Shown: piece by piece, positions 53,453 to 62,882 of the stretch
How positions within the stretch are numbered: position 1 is the stretch's first letter
Layout of the letters: the number at the start of each line of letters is the position of its first letter
Assembly (NCBI GenBank): GCA_019419955.1
Contig: JAHZIB010000004.1
Coordinates: 22,531 to 86,530, forward strand
Length of the DNA stretch: 64,000 nt
Source: Clostridiales bacterium
GTDB taxonomy: Bacteria > Bacillota > Clostridia > TANB77 > CAG-508
Direction: 5' to 3'
Translations under genes and position numbers: made by a program
The notes under the pieces: generated by a model
The model's database searches: none
What the model saw: only the letters and a program-made list of their open reading frames with translations
Told to the model about the DNA's origin: nothing

Positions 53453-54781
53453 ATGAAAGTAATTGTAATAGGCGGAGGACCGGCAGGCATGCTTGCTGCA
53501 ATTTCTTCCGCACAAAATGAGAATGAAGTTATTATATTAGAAAAAATGGATATGCTTGGGAAGAAACTTTTAATTACAGGAAAAGGAAGATGTAATATTA
53601 CAAGTAGTCTACCAATAGAAGATTTTATAAAAAACATACCAGGTAATGGTATGTTTATGTTTAGTAGTTTTAGTAATTTTAATAACATTGATATTATAAA
53701 TCTATTATCAGAAGAAGGTGTTAATGTAAAGGTAGAAAGAGGAAATAGAGTGTTTCCCGTTTCAAATGATTCTCATGATGTTTTAGATGCTTTGATTAGT
53801 AAACTTACAAAACTTGGAGTTAAAGTTATTTTAAATGCTAAGGCAGAAGGAATATTGGTAAAGGAACAAGAGATTAAAACATGTGTAACTAATAAAGAAA
53901 ACAAGGCAGATAATAATGATGTGAAAATAGCATATGGTGTAAGAGTTAATATAAATGGAAGAAGTAATGATATGTTAGCAGATAAAATAATATTAGCAAC
54001 AGGGGGGAAAAGCTATCCAGGTACAGGTTCTACAGGAGACGGATATAAGATTGCAGAAGAAGTGGGGCATAATATTACAAAAATTAGACCATCCCTAGTT
54101 CCACTAAATGTTGCAAAAAAAAGTTTGAGGTATTGCCGAGAAATGCAAGGTTTAAGCCTGAAAAACGTAAAAATAAAAATAAGCGATAAATCTAAAAATA
54201 AAGAGATATATAATGACTTTGGAGAAATGTTATTCACTCACTTTGGAGTATCTGGACCAATAATATTAAGTGGTTCAGCTCATCTTCTTAGATATAAAGG
54301 AGTGGATGATGTATTACAAAAGAATGAAATTATTTTGAGTATTGATTTGAAACCAGCTCTTACTGAGGAAAAATTGGATGAAAGAATACTAAGAGACTTT
54401 GCAGAAGAAAAAAACAAGGAATTTAAAAATAGTTTAGATAAATTATTACCAAAGAAAATGATTGGAATAGTAGTTGAATTATCTGAAATATCTCCGAACA
54501 AAAAAGTTAATGAAATTACAAAAGTAGAAAGAAAAAGAATTGTTCATTTGCTAAAGAATTTTGAAATTTATATAGATAGTTTTAGAAACATAGAAGAAGC
54601 AATTATAACTTCTGGTGGAATTGATATTAAACAAATCAATCCAAAAACAATGGAATCAAAGTTAATAAAGAATTTATATTTTGCAGGAGAAATAATCGAC
54701 GTTGATGCTTATACTGGAGGATTTAACTTGCAGATAGCATATTCCACAGGTTATACTGCAGGGCGTAATAAGGATAAATAA
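53453..54781 (+). CDS. BaiN/HI0933-like NAD(P)/FAD oxidoreductase
   Basis: 442 residues. FAD-binding VIVIGGGPAGMLAAISSA at the N-terminus, then KMDMLGKKLLITGKGRCNIT, ATGGKSYPGTGSTGDGYKIAE, and the C-terminal LYFAGEIIDVDAYTGGFNLQIAYSTG. The family includes BaiN, a bile-acid enzyme, but most members have no assigned substrate. Followed at 13 bp by a YigZ-family gene. Confidence 0.88.
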   Translation: MKVIVIGGGPAGMLAAISSAQNENEVIILEKMDMLGKKLLITGKGRCNITSSLPIEDFIKNIPGNGMFMFSSFSNFNNIDIINLLSEEGVNVKVERGNRVFPVSNDSHDVLDALISKLTKLGVKVILNAKAEGILVKEQEIKTCVTNKENKADNNDVKIAYGVRVNINGRSNDMLADKIILATGGKSYPGTGSTGDGYKIAEEVGHNITKIRPSLVPLNVAKKSLRYCREMQGLSLKNVKIKISDKSKNKEIYNDFGEMLFTHFGVSGPIILSGSAHLLRYKGVDDVLQKNEIILSIDLKPALTEEKLDERILRDFAEEKNKEFKNSLDKLLPKKMIGIVVELSEISPNKKVNEITKVERKRIVHLLKNFEIYIDSFRNIEEAIITSGGIDIKQINPKTMESKLIKNLYFAGEIIDVDAYTGGFNLQIAYSTGYTAGRNKDK

Positions 54782-54794
54782 GGAGAAAATTTTG

Positions 54795-55427
54795 ATGGGT
54801 GAGAGAATAAGGACTATTGAAGGTAATATTACAGCAGAGATTGAAGTAAAACGTTCAAAGTTTATAGCTAATTTAATCTATGTAAAAAATGTGGAAGAAG
54901 CGGAAAACAGTTTAAGGGAATATAAAAAGAAATACTATGATGCAAGGCATAACTGTTATGCCTATATTATTAATGGTGAAACTATAATAAAAAAAGCAAG
55001 TGATGATGGAGAACCAAGTGGAACTGCTGGAGTACCAATTATTAATGTTTTAGAAAGGAAAGAATTAAGTAATGTTATTGCTATAGTTACAAGATATTTT
55101 GGGGGTATACTTTTAGGAACTGGAGGACTTGTTCGAGCATATAGCACAGCAGTTGTAAATGCAATTGAAAAGGCTAAAATTATAGATTTCGTAAAAGGAT
55201 ATGAAATAGAAGTAAATGTCAATTATCAAAATTTAGAAAATTTTAAATATTATTGTAATATAAACTTTTTTAATATTGTAGATATATTATATGAAGAGAA
55301 TGTAAAGCTTATAATAGAGATTCCAAAAGCGAAGATCGAACAATTTGAAAATGATTGTGACGATAGAAACCTAAATATTATAAGTTCAAAAATATTACAA
55401 GAAAAAAATATTAGAGAAAAAAATTAG
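54795..55427 (+). CDS. yigZ: YigZ/IMPACT family protein
   Basis: 210 residues from the ATG at 54795 (AAGGAG, 9 nt). The UPF0029 N-terminal domain is complete: SKFIANLIYVKNVEEAENSLR, ARHNCYAYIING, DDGEPSGTAGVPIINVLER, VTRYFGGILLGTGGLVRAYS. The C-terminal domain (about 140-205) is diverged. Family implicated in translation or stress control. Confidence 0.92.
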   Translation: MGERIRTIEGNITAEIEVKRSKFIANLIYVKNVEEAENSLREYKKKYYDARHNCYAYIINGETIIKKASDDGEPSGTAGVPIINVLERKELSNVIAIVTRYFGGILLGTGGLVRAYSTAVVNAIEKAKIIDFVKGYEIEVNVNYQNLENFKYYCNINFFNIVDILYEENVKLIIEIPKAKIEQFENDCDDRNLNIISSKILQEKNIREKN

Positions 55428-55565
55428 AAAACTTTATAAAATAAAGTTGGAAAAATTTTACTTTTTTAAAAAAATAACATGGTGGAAAAATACTTATTTT
55501 TCTGACAAAAATGAATGCGAGATTTCTAAAAAAAATAAAAAAGCAAAAAAACTTACAAAAAACTA

Positions 55566-55594
55566 TTGTAAAAAATTGGAAATAGTTATATAAT
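55566..55594 (+). promoter_or_regulatory. Promoter of spo0A
   Basis: TTGTAA, 17 bp, TATAAT. No consensus 0A box is seen beside it. Confidence 0.55.
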
Positions 55595-55644
55595 TTGACT
55601 GTAAAATTTTTACAATTTTAAATATTGATTAGGGGGATAGAAAA

Positions 55645-56463
55645 TTGAGCGAGAAAATCAAAATTTTAGTATCAGATGACAATCAGGACTTTGCAAAAAC
55701 ATTAGTAAGTTTTTTGTCAAAAGATGAAGACCTAGAGATAGTAGGTGTAGCTAGAGACGGACTAGAAGCTTATGACAAAATAATTGAAACAAAACCAGAT
55801 ATTGCATTATTAGATATAATAATGCCACATTTAGATGGACTAGGAGTTTTAGAAAAATTAAATTCAAGTGATTTAGAAAACAAACCTATGTGCATCATTT
55901 TATCAGCTGTTGGGCAAGACAAAATAACACAAAAAGCAATTGAATTAGGGGCACAGTATTATATAGTAAAACCATTCGATATAAATGTTTTATTAAAAAG
56001 AATAAAGGAAATGAAATATTACCATCCATCACAAAATAATAGAAGTATAATAAGTAGAGAAATAAAAAAGCAATATATAGATATATCCCCAGAAGAGACA
56101 AAGAATGCAGAAAATTTAGAAGCATTAGTAACAAATGTAATTCATGAAGTTGGAGTTCCAGCACATATAAAAGGTTATCAATATTTAAGAGAAGCAATAA
56201 TTATGGTAGTAACTAATACAGATATGATAAATCAAATAACAAAGCAGTTATATCCTGATATAGCGATGAAATATCACACAACCCCAAGCAGAGTAGAACG
56301 CGCCATTCGTCATGCAATAGAAGTAGCATGGGGAAGAGGAAGGCAAGAAGTCGTAGAAAGAATATTTGGATACACAGTATCAGCAGCAAAAGGCAAGCCA
56401 ACAAATTCAGAATTTATCGCGATGATAGCTGATAAATTAAGGCTAGAATTAAAGAGTGCGTAG
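55645..56463 (+). CDS. spo0A: Sporulation master regulator Spo0A
   Basis: 272 residues, TTG start (AGGGGGA ribosome site). Receiver domain (about 1-125) with the phospho-Asp in [13 protein letters not shown] and the Lys in [10 protein letters not shown]-terminal effector domain with the diagnostic [19 protein letters not shown] and [24 protein letters not shown]. Master switch of sporulation. Usually preceded by spoIVB; here yigZ precedes instead. Confidence 0.97.
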   Translation: MSEKIKILVSDDNQDFAKTLVSFLSKDEDLEIVGVARDGLEAYDKIIETKPDIALLDIIMPHLDGLGVLEKLNSSDLENKPMCIILSAVGQDKITQKAIELGAQYYIVKPFDINVLLKRIKEMKYYHPSQNNRSIISREIKKQYIDISPEETKNAENLEALVTNVIHEVGVPAHIKGYQYLREAIIMVVTNTDMINQITKQLYPDIAMKYHTTPSRVERAIRHAIEVAWGRGRQEVVERIFGYTVSAAKGKPTNSEFIAMIADKLRLELKSA

Positions 56464-56749
56464 AACTGTAAAATAAAATTGGGAGTAATATTACATAAAT
56501 TTGTAAGAAACTTCCAGTTTTATTTCGCTACGTATATAAAATGTTAATAAATAGAGATAGAACTACAGTAAAGTTGTTCTTAGATGATGATGTAGTCACT
56601 TGACCCAATTTTTTTCATAAATATAATGCACAAAACCATTATTTTGTAACAAAAATGTAATAATTATTTAGTAAAAATGAAGTATTAGTAATAAATATCA
56701 GAAACATTAAATAGTATTAAATAACATTATTATTTTAAGGAGTATGAAT

Positions 56750-58402
56750 ATGATAACTATTAATAGTACAACAGTTGCAGTAGAATCTGCAGCTGAACTC
56801 AAAAGTGTATTAGAAGCAAATAATGCTATCACTCTAATTTATCTAGCGAAAGATATTACACTTACTAATGGAATAGATATTTTAGGTAGCAAGCAAAATA
56901 TTACAATAGATGGGTTATATCCAACAGATGGAACAGGAAGCATACATACTTATACAGATATGAATAGTACTAGCACAGCAGATGTTATAGGAATTAGAAC
57001 CCCAAGTAGCATAAATATTACTTTACAAAACATGAATGTAGTAGGAAGGAATTACTATGGAATAATATATGTTTCAGAAGGTACTATGCACCAAAATGTT
57101 GTTGTAGCTTACAGTAATATAACTTATACAGGACCGCAAATTACGTTTCATCCAAGTGGATTATCAATTTATAAAGATTTAAACATAAAAATTGTAGCAT
57201 CACCAGTTGCTGTTGCCAACGAGATTGCAGAAACATTTCAATTACAAATAGGTGGTAACACAACAATTGTACATAATTCTACTGTAGATTCAGCTTTTTG
57301 GTTTAGAGGTTATACGAACAATCCATACTTAGAAATATTAGAAGGAGCAAATTTAACAATTACTACATCAAAAGACTTAATATATACATCTAATCCAGTA
57401 AAGATAATAATTGATAAAAATGCAACCTTTACTCTTAATACAAATTATGGGGTTTTCCGTGATAGCTCGCATCAAGCATCAAGTATACTTGTAGATGAAA
57501 ATAGTAGTTTTTCAATTACACAAAATAATACTAATGGTGGGTATGCTACAATATTCTGTAGGGGAACATTTAATATTAATAAAAATGCAAGCTTATATAT
57601 ACAAGCCAATTTTGTAAACAATGCGCCATTAATTAGACTAAATACTTCAAATTCAAGCTTTAATGTAACTGACCCAAAAAGTGTTATACTTTATAATAGA
57701 AACCAACCATGCTTTTCTTTTGAAAGTACGTCTGCATTTAGCATTTCTTGTGGTAAATTAGATTATTGGTTGATATCACCAACATTAACTACAACTAAAC
57801 TTTTAACTAATAATCCATTATATACTTGGTACAAAAGTCCACAAGAGAATATTTTACTTACAGCAACTGCAACATCAGCTAGAACTACGGTTGCAAGTTC
57901 AAATTTAACGACAGCAGAAAGTGCATTGTTGCCGAATTTAACACTTTTACAACTCCAAACAGCAAATACTTTAAGATTTGTATATATAGGGAGTATTGAC
58001 ATGGGACCAGTACCATCAGTTATAGAATTTCAAAGACCAATAGTAAATACAAACCCAGTCATTTTAGGAAGAAAAGATAAAACTATAACGATTACAGTAC
58101 AGGATACAAGAGCATTTAGCAAAAATTGGAACTTGTACGCCTATATAAATTCAGACCTTATAACGCAAGATGGAAAACATTCGCTACCAGATTCATTAAT
58201 TTTTGTAGATAATAACCAACAAATAAAAGCATTAAGTAAAACGCCAACACTAATATATGCAGGAACTTCAAATAATGGGAATCCGAAAACAACTACTATA
58301 ACATGGAGTGAAAATACAGGAATATTATTTAAAATAAATAAGCCATTATATAATGGTGAAACATATTCTACAACAATTAATTGGAATTTAACAGATGCAT
58401 AA
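56750..58402 (+). CDS. Signal-less WxL-domain beta-helix surface-type protein
   Basis: 550 residues from the ATG at 56750 (AAGGAG, 7 nt); the ATG at 56744 is too close to it. The N-terminal two thirds (about 20-365) are strand-rich with N/T/S repeats like a right-handed beta-helix (LVDENSSFSITQNNTNGGYATIFCRG). The C-terminus (about 420-550) has both WxL-type strands: DTRAFSKNWNLYAYI and TTINWNLTDA. WxL domains bind peptidoglycan, yet no signal peptide exists (start MITINSTTVAV). It may reach the spore surface from the mother cell. Gap 56464-56749 holds no gene. Confidence 0.6.
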   Translation: MITINSTTVAVESAAELKSVLEANNAITLIYLAKDITLTNGIDILGSKQNITIDGLYPTDGTGSIHTYTDMNSTSTADVIGIRTPSSINITLQNMNVVGRNYYGIIYVSEGTMHQNVVVAYSNITYTGPQITFHPSGLSIYKDLNIKIVASPVAVANEIAETFQLQIGGNTTIVHNSTVDSAFWFRGYTNNPYLEILEGANLTITTSKDLIYTSNPVKIIIDKNATFTLNTNYGVFRDSSHQASSILVDENSSFSITQNNTNGGYATIFCRGTFNINKNASLYIQANFVNNAPLIRLNTSNSSFNVTDPKSVILYNRNQPCFSFESTSAFSISCGKLDYWLISPTLTTTKLLTNNPLYTWYKSPQENILLTATATSARTTVASSNLTTAESALLPNLTLLQLQTANTLRFVYIGSIDMGPVPSVIEFQRPIVNTNPVILGRKDKTITITVQDTRAFSKNWNLYAYINSDLITQDGKHSLPDSLIFVDNNQQIKALSKTPTLIYAGTSNNGNPKTTTITWSENTGILFKINKPLYNGETYSTTINWNLTDA

Positions 58403-58415
58403 GTAAAATATACTA

Positions 58416-58451
58416 AAAATTGACATTATTAATATCTGATGTCAATTTTTT
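58416..58451 (+). terminator. Terminator of the WxL gene
   Basis: AAAATTGACAT / ATGTCAATTTT, followed by TTTTT. Confidence 0.85.
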
Positions 58452-58527
58452 AGTATTCATATTTATAGTATGACAGAATTAATCAATGTGTATTAACAAG
58501 CACATCCATACATCTGCTTAAAAAATT

Positions 58528-58815
58528 CTATAAAATAAAATTAAATTTACACTTTTGATTACAATCTTTATAAAAAATTACAGCTTTGACTTTATAAATA
58601 GTACAACCAACTTTAGTACATTCTTTAATTTTTATTTTGCATTTTTTTTCTGCATCTTCTGAATAAAGAGAGAATACATCTTTACATTTCTTCTTTGATC
58701 TCTTATTATATACAATTACCTTATTACTTTTATAAATAGTTCCATCTGCATTAATAGAAGCGATATTTTCTAGTTCTTTCCAGTTATTCTTATACTTGCT
58801 GCACTTGAAAGGTAA
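58528..58815 (-). other. Stop-free 95-codon frame with 8 cysteines, no start codon
   Basis: Overlaps the 3' end of the DUF11 gene in another frame and runs to a TAG at 58528. The translation is Lys/Cys-rich (KKKCKDVF; KKCKIKIKECTKVGC; KDCNQKCKF) and has no Met. It may be the lost C-terminus of the DUF11 protein after a frameshift, or a frameshift-expressed extension. Confidence 0.35.
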
Positions 58816-59173
58816 TTACGGTAGTCTTTCCTACTTCTATAGTCTCTAAATTTATAGTTAATATACCAGTAGAAGCTACATAATTGTATTCAGCTGTAGC
58901 ATTATCTACTTTTACAGAATTATCAACTAATTTTATTATTGTAGGGTCTAAAGTATCGGTTATTATTGGGTTTTCTAATGGACTTACTGCATTATTGACA
59001 ATCGTAATGGTATATGTTAAGTCTCCAGTTACCCAGTTTTGTTTGTCAGCTACTTTAGTTATAGTTAAACCTTTTATTATTTCTGTAACAACTGCTTGAG
59101 AAGTGACAGTTGTAGGTATAGAAGCGTATGTTCCAGTTACTTCAGCAATATTACTTAAGGTTACGTCTGCCAT
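58790..59173 (-). CDS. Small DUF11-domain protein
   Basis: 127 residues from the ATG at 59173 (AAAGGAGG). A single DUF11/isopeptide-type beta-sandwich: GLTITKVADKQNWVTGDLTYTITIVNN, PIITDTLDPTIIKLVDNSV, TTVITFQVQ. No signal peptide. Sigma-K/sigma-E-like promoter 24 bp upstream. Probable spore surface component. The frame-shifted Cys-rich stretch downstream may have been part of it. Confidence 0.65.
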   Translation of the reverse strand: MADVTLSNIAEVTGTYASIPTTVTSQAVVTEIIKGLTITKVADKQNWVTGDLTYTITIVNNAVSPLENPIITDTLDPTIIKLVDNSVKVDNATAEYNYVASTGILTINLETIEVGKTTVITFQVQQV

Positions 59174-59196
59174 AATTTTACCACCTCCTTTTTCTA

Positions 59197-59223
59197 TATT
59201 ATATGTTTTTATAAAAAATAAGT
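59197..59223 (-). promoter_or_regulatory. Sigma-K/sigma-E-like promoter of the DUF11 gene
   Basis: AC, 16 bp, CATATAATA on the minus strand, directly before AAAAAGGAGG. Leader under 20 nt, as usual for late sporulation genes. Confidence 0.5.
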
Positions 59224-59303
59224 GAAACCATGATGTAAAGAGTAATATAGAATAACTGATAAGCAAATAGTTTGATGATTTCATTAGTAATTGAACGCAA
59301 ATC

Positions 59304-59335
59304 AAAACCCTAGAGTATAAGTCTAGGGTTTTTTT
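59304..59335. terminator. Bidirectional terminator
   Basis: AAAACCCTAGA / TCTAGGGTTTT, with T-runs on both strands. On the minus strand it ends the rubrerythrin transcript. Confidence 0.8.
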
Positions 59336-59387
59336 CAATAATAAACTTAAATATTATTGAAAACACATTCATGTTTTGCATAATATT

Positions 59388-59921
59388 TTAATAATTTTCA
59401 GAATTTACTTCAAAGTAACTTTGTGAATGTTTACAAACAGGACAAATTGTAGGAGCTTCTATTCCAACATGAATATGTCCACAATTTCTACATTTCCAAA
59501 CGACAATGCTTCCTTTTTTGAAAACCTCTCCATTTTCAACGTTATCTAACAATTTTTTATATCTTTCTTCATGGTGTTTTTCAACTTCAGCAATTCCCCT
59601 AAAAGTTGCAGCTATCTCCATAAAGCCTTCTTCTTCGGCTTCTTTTGCAAATTTTGGATACATATCTGACCATTCATAGTTCTCACCAGCTGCTGCATCA
59701 GCTAAATTTGATTTTGTATCCCCAATTCCTTGTAAATATTTAAAGTGTAATTTAGCATGTTCTTTCTCATTTTCAGCAGTCTCCATAAAAATGGCAGCTA
59801 TCTGTTCATACCCTTCTTTTTTTGCGACACTTGCAAAATATGTATATTTGTTTCTTGCTTCTGATTCTCCAGAAAAAGCAGCTCTTAAATTAGCTTCTGT
59901 TTTTGAACCTTTTAATTCCAT
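59388..59921 (-). CDS. rbr: Rubrerythrin
   Basis: 177 residues, non-haem di-iron peroxidase of anaerobes. The ferritin-like part has paired ExxH/E motifs ([42 protein letters not shown]). A C-terminal rubredoxin domain holds CRNCGH and CPVCKH. Reduces H2O2 using electrons from rubredoxin; the short rubredoxin at 3442 could serve. Confidence 0.95.
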   Translation of the reverse strand: MELKGSKTEANLRAAFSGESEARNKYTYFASVAKKEGYEQIAAIFMETAENEKEHAKLHFKYLQGIGDTKSNLADAAAGENYEWSDMYPKFAKEAEEEGFMEIAATFRGIAEVEKHHEERYKKLLDNVENGEVFKKGSIVVWKCRNCGHIHVGIEAPTICPVCKHSQSYFEVNSENY

Positions 59922-59953
59922 AATTATTACCTCCTAAATTTTAATTCGTTAAT

Positions 59954-59982
59954 ATAATATAATAATAACAATAAAAAGTCAA
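59954..59982 (-). promoter_or_regulatory. Promoter of rubrerythrin
   Basis: Minus strand TTGACT, 17 bp, TATTAT. The plus-strand feoB leader begins just beyond it. Confidence 0.6.
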
Positions 59983-60034
59983 GGTGTAACCATTGCCATA
60001 TTATGTAACATATAATGTAATATCATAGGAAGGA

Positions 60035-62194
60035 ATGGTAGTAAATATGGAGAATTCAGCGAATTTAACAAAAGGAAATAATTTTAATGAGAATAAAAGT
60101 TTTAAATCAAAAAAACATGATTATACAATAGCTATTGCTGGTAATCCTAATGTTGGAAAGTCGACGATTTTTAATGCATTGACTGGAATGCATCAGCATA
60201 CGGGAAACTGGACAGGTAAAACTGTAGCAAATGCAACAGGAACATGTAAATTTAATAGGCATAATTTTTTGTTAGTGGATATACCTGGTACATATTCAAT
60301 AATGTCTAATTCCGAAGAAGAAGAAATTGCTAGAAATTATATTTGCTTTGGCAATCCAGACCTTACTGTTATTATAGTTGATGGTACAGCACTGCAAAGA
60401 AGCTTAAATCTGGTATACCAAATTATGGAGATTACAGATAAGATAATTGTATGTGTAAATCTATTAGATGAAGCAAAGAAAAAGGGAATAAATATAAATT
60501 TTAATGAATTAGAGAGCCGATTAGGTGTACCAGTTGTAGGTGTAATAGCAAGAAAAAAGAAAACATTGACTAAGCTAATGCAAAAAGTTCAGAAAGTATG
60601 TAGTGGAGAAATTAAACCAAAACCTAAGAGAATTGTGTATCTTCCATATATTGAAAGATGTATAGAACTACTAAATAATAAGATTACAAGAATTCTTACA
60701 GAAGATAATAAAAAAATGGCAAGATGGGTTTCAGTTAAACTTATCGATGGGGATGAAAAAATATTAAGAACTATAGAAAACAATTTAAAAATTAAACTTA
60801 TAGATAATAATAATTTACAAAAGGAAAAAAAAGATATTGAAGATATTATTAGCAACAATGGAGTGGAAAGAGATGAAATAAAAGATAAGTTGATTTCTAG
60901 TATAATTTTTATGTCTGAGAATGTTGCAAAAGATGTTATTATTAAAGAAAATACGGAAAATTTAAAGGAAAGAAAAATAGATAAAATACTTACTTCAAAA
61001 ATATGGGGAATTCCAATTATGCTCGGATTTTTGGGTTTAATTTTCTGGCTTACCATATCTGGAGCAAACTATATTTCGGATTGGTTGTCATCTTTGTTTG
61101 GATGGTTGCAAGAAAAGTTGGTAAATCTAGTAGAAATTTTTTCTATGCCAGATTGGTTGAAAGGGGCATTAATTGATGGAGTATATAAGACTTTGACTTG
61201 GATAATAGCTGTTATGCTACCGCCGATGGCGATATTTTTTCCTTTATTTACTTTATTAGAAGATTTAGGATTTTTACCACGTATAGCTTTTAATTTAGAT
61301 AAATTTTTTAAAAAATCTGGAAGCTCGGGGAAACAGGCATTGACAATGTGTATGGGTTTTGGATGCAATAGTGCGGGAGTTACAGGTTGCAGAATAATTG
61401 ACTCTCCAAGAGAAAAATTAATTGCAATTTTAACAAATGCATTTGTTCCCTGTAATGGTAGATTCCCATTTTTGATAATAGTAGCTACAATTTTTTTTGG
61501 AGGAATATTTGCTGGAGAAAATGTGAGCATAGTATCTACAATAGCGGTTCTTGCAGTAATTATACTTGGAATATTTATGACAATATTTATCTCAAAAATA
61601 CTTTCTAAAACAATATTAAAAGGCAAAAATAGCTCATTTATATTAGAATTACCACCATATAGAAAGCCACAAATTGGGCAAGTAATAGTAAGGTCAATTT
61701 TTGATAGAACTTTGTTTGTATTAGGAAGAGCTATTATAATTGCAGCACCTGCGGGGCTTGTGATATGGCTATTTGCAAATATAAATATGGGAGACATGAG
61801 CATATTATCGCACATTGCAAATTTTCTTGACCCATTTGCAAATATAATGGGGTTAGATGGATATATATTGACAGCATTTATATTAGGAATACCTGCAAAT
61901 GAAATAGTATTACCAATAATTTTGATGTGCTATATTGGAAGTGGAACATTGGTAGATTTAGAAGAAACTAGCACAATAGGTCAAATTCTGATACAAAACG
62001 GATGGACACTTCTTACAGCAATTAATGTAATGATATTTACATTACTTCACTTTCCATGTACGACGACATTACTGACTATAAAAAAAGAAACTGGAAGTTG
62101 GAAATGGAGTGGATTAGCATTTTTGCTACCAACAGTTTGTGGTGTAGTAATCTGTTTAATTACTACAGGAATATGGAATTTAGTAACTTTATAA
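60035..62194 (+). CDS. feoB: Ferrous iron transporter B
   Basis: 719 residues. N-terminal G domain: GNPNVGKSTIFNALTG (G1), TGNWTGKTV (G2), DIPGTYS (G3), VNLLDEA (G4). The membrane part (about 330-719) has the two Gate segments, GCNSAGVTGCRIIDSPREK and the C-terminal one with EIVLPIILMCY. Imports Fe2+. AGGAAGGA abuts the ATG at 60035; the ATG at 60047 is the alternative. feoA follows, not precedes, separated by a 225-bp leader. Confidence 0.95.
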   Translation: MVVNMENSANLTKGNNFNENKSFKSKKHDYTIAIAGNPNVGKSTIFNALTGMHQHTGNWTGKTVANATGTCKFNRHNFLLVDIPGTYSIMSNSEEEEIARNYICFGNPDLTVIIVDGTALQRSLNLVYQIMEITDKIIVCVNLLDEAKKKGININFNELESRLGVPVVGVIARKKKTLTKLMQKVQKVCSGEIKPKPKRIVYLPYIERCIELLNNKITRILTEDNKKMARWVSVKLIDGDEKILRTIENNLKIKLIDNNNLQKEKKDIEDIISNNGVERDEIKDKLISSIIFMSENVAKDVIIKENTENLKERKIDKILTSKIWGIPIMLGFLGLIFWLTISGANYISDWLSSLFGWLQEKLVNLVEIFSMPDWLKGALIDGVYKTLTWIIAVMLPPMAIFFPLFTLLEDLGFLPRIAFNLDKFFKKSGSSGKQALTMCMGFGCNSAGVTGCRIIDSPREKLIAILTNAFVPCNGRFPFLIIVATIFFGGIFAGENVSIVSTIAVLAVIILGIFMTIFISKILSKTILKGKNSSFILELPPYRKPQIGQVIVRSIFDRTLFVLGRAIIIAAPAGLVIWLFANINMGDMSILSHIANFLDPFANIMGLDGYILTAFILGIPANEIVLPIILMCYIGSGTLVDLEETSTIGQILIQNGWTLLTAINVMIFTLLHFPCTTTLLTIKKETGSWKWSGLAFLLPTVCGVVICLITTGIWNLVTL

Positions 62195-62252
62195 AAATGT
62201 ATTTAATAAAGTTAGAAATGTATATAAAAAATAATATGAAAGGAATTAAGAT

Positions 62253-62419
62253 AGTGTGAAAAAACAAGTTTTTCACACTAACTGGCTACAATCGCTATCG
62301 CCCTCAAAATTCTAACGAATTTTGAGATGGCTAATTTTAACCTCTATCATTCTCGCCAATTAATAGAGGTTATTCAATAAATATTTGTTAGAGCTAAATT
62401 AGCTCGAATGGAGGTTAAA
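62253..62419 (+). ncRNA. Candidate cis-regulatory leader RNA, copy B (feoA)
   Basis: Best-preserved copy. Hairpin 1 AGTGTGAAAAA/TTTTTCACACT; constant GCTATCGCC; perfect 10-bp stem CTCAAAATTC/GAATTTTGAG with loop TAAC; AACCTCTA/TAGAGGTT; TTGTTAGAGCTAA with AGCTC; ribosome site. TTTTAACCTC is an exact complement of GAGGTTAAAA at the ribosome site, which would hide it when not paired with TAGAGGTT. Confidence 0.65.
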
Positions 62420-62656
62420 ATGGAAAGAATAATCCCTTTAACTGAACTAGGCATGAATATTACCGGAATTATACGAGAAATTAATTGTGATACTAGCGTA
62501 AAAAGAAGATTGCTAGACTTAGGATTGATTGCAAACACAGAAATCACCCCTATATTTAGTAGTTTAGCAGGAGACCCAATTGCTTATGAGGTAAGAAATA
62601 TTATTCTAGCAATTAGAAAGCAAGATGCCGAAAAAATAATGGTCATGCGCATATGA
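62420..62656 (+). CDS. feoA: Ferrous iron transport protein A
   Basis: 78 residues, SH3-like partner of FeoB. TELGMNITGIIREINCD, KRRLLDLGLIANTEI and YEVRNIILAIRKQDAEKIMV fit FeoA. The ATG at 62420 lies 8 nt after GGAGG; an ATG at 62408 belongs to the ribosome site itself. It has its own leader element, which suggests separate translation control from feoB. Confidence 0.92.
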   Translation: MERIIPLTELGMNITGIIREINCDTSVKRRLLDLGLIANTEITPIFSSLAGDPIAYEVRNIILAIRKQDAEKIMVMRI

Positions 62657-62693
62657 GTATTTGTAATAATAGCTCTAAGATAATACTTTGAAA

Positions 62694-62715
62694 AGCAATG
62701 ACCATTATCTAGTAA
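62694..62715. repeat. Fragment of the dispersed palindromic repeat
   Basis: GCAATGACCATTATCTAGTAA matches the right terminal inverted repeat of the family. The rest is gone. The remaining gap 62657-62882 shows nothing else clear. Confidence 0.5.
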
Positions 62716-62882
62716 TAGTTAAATTAAAGCAACTTAGCATAAAGATTGTTTCTTTTTCAAATATATTATATAATAGAGGAGAAAAAGAGAGTAAGGTTGA
62801 AAAAGAATTAAAATTTTGATAATGTCAGAATTTAATTCTTTTCCAATCAGTTTTATGCTTTAGGAAAGGAATTGAATTAATT

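Noticed and set aside
62056..62259. 67-codon frame inside the end of feoB
   Set aside because: Different frame inside an intact conserved gene, no ribosome site.
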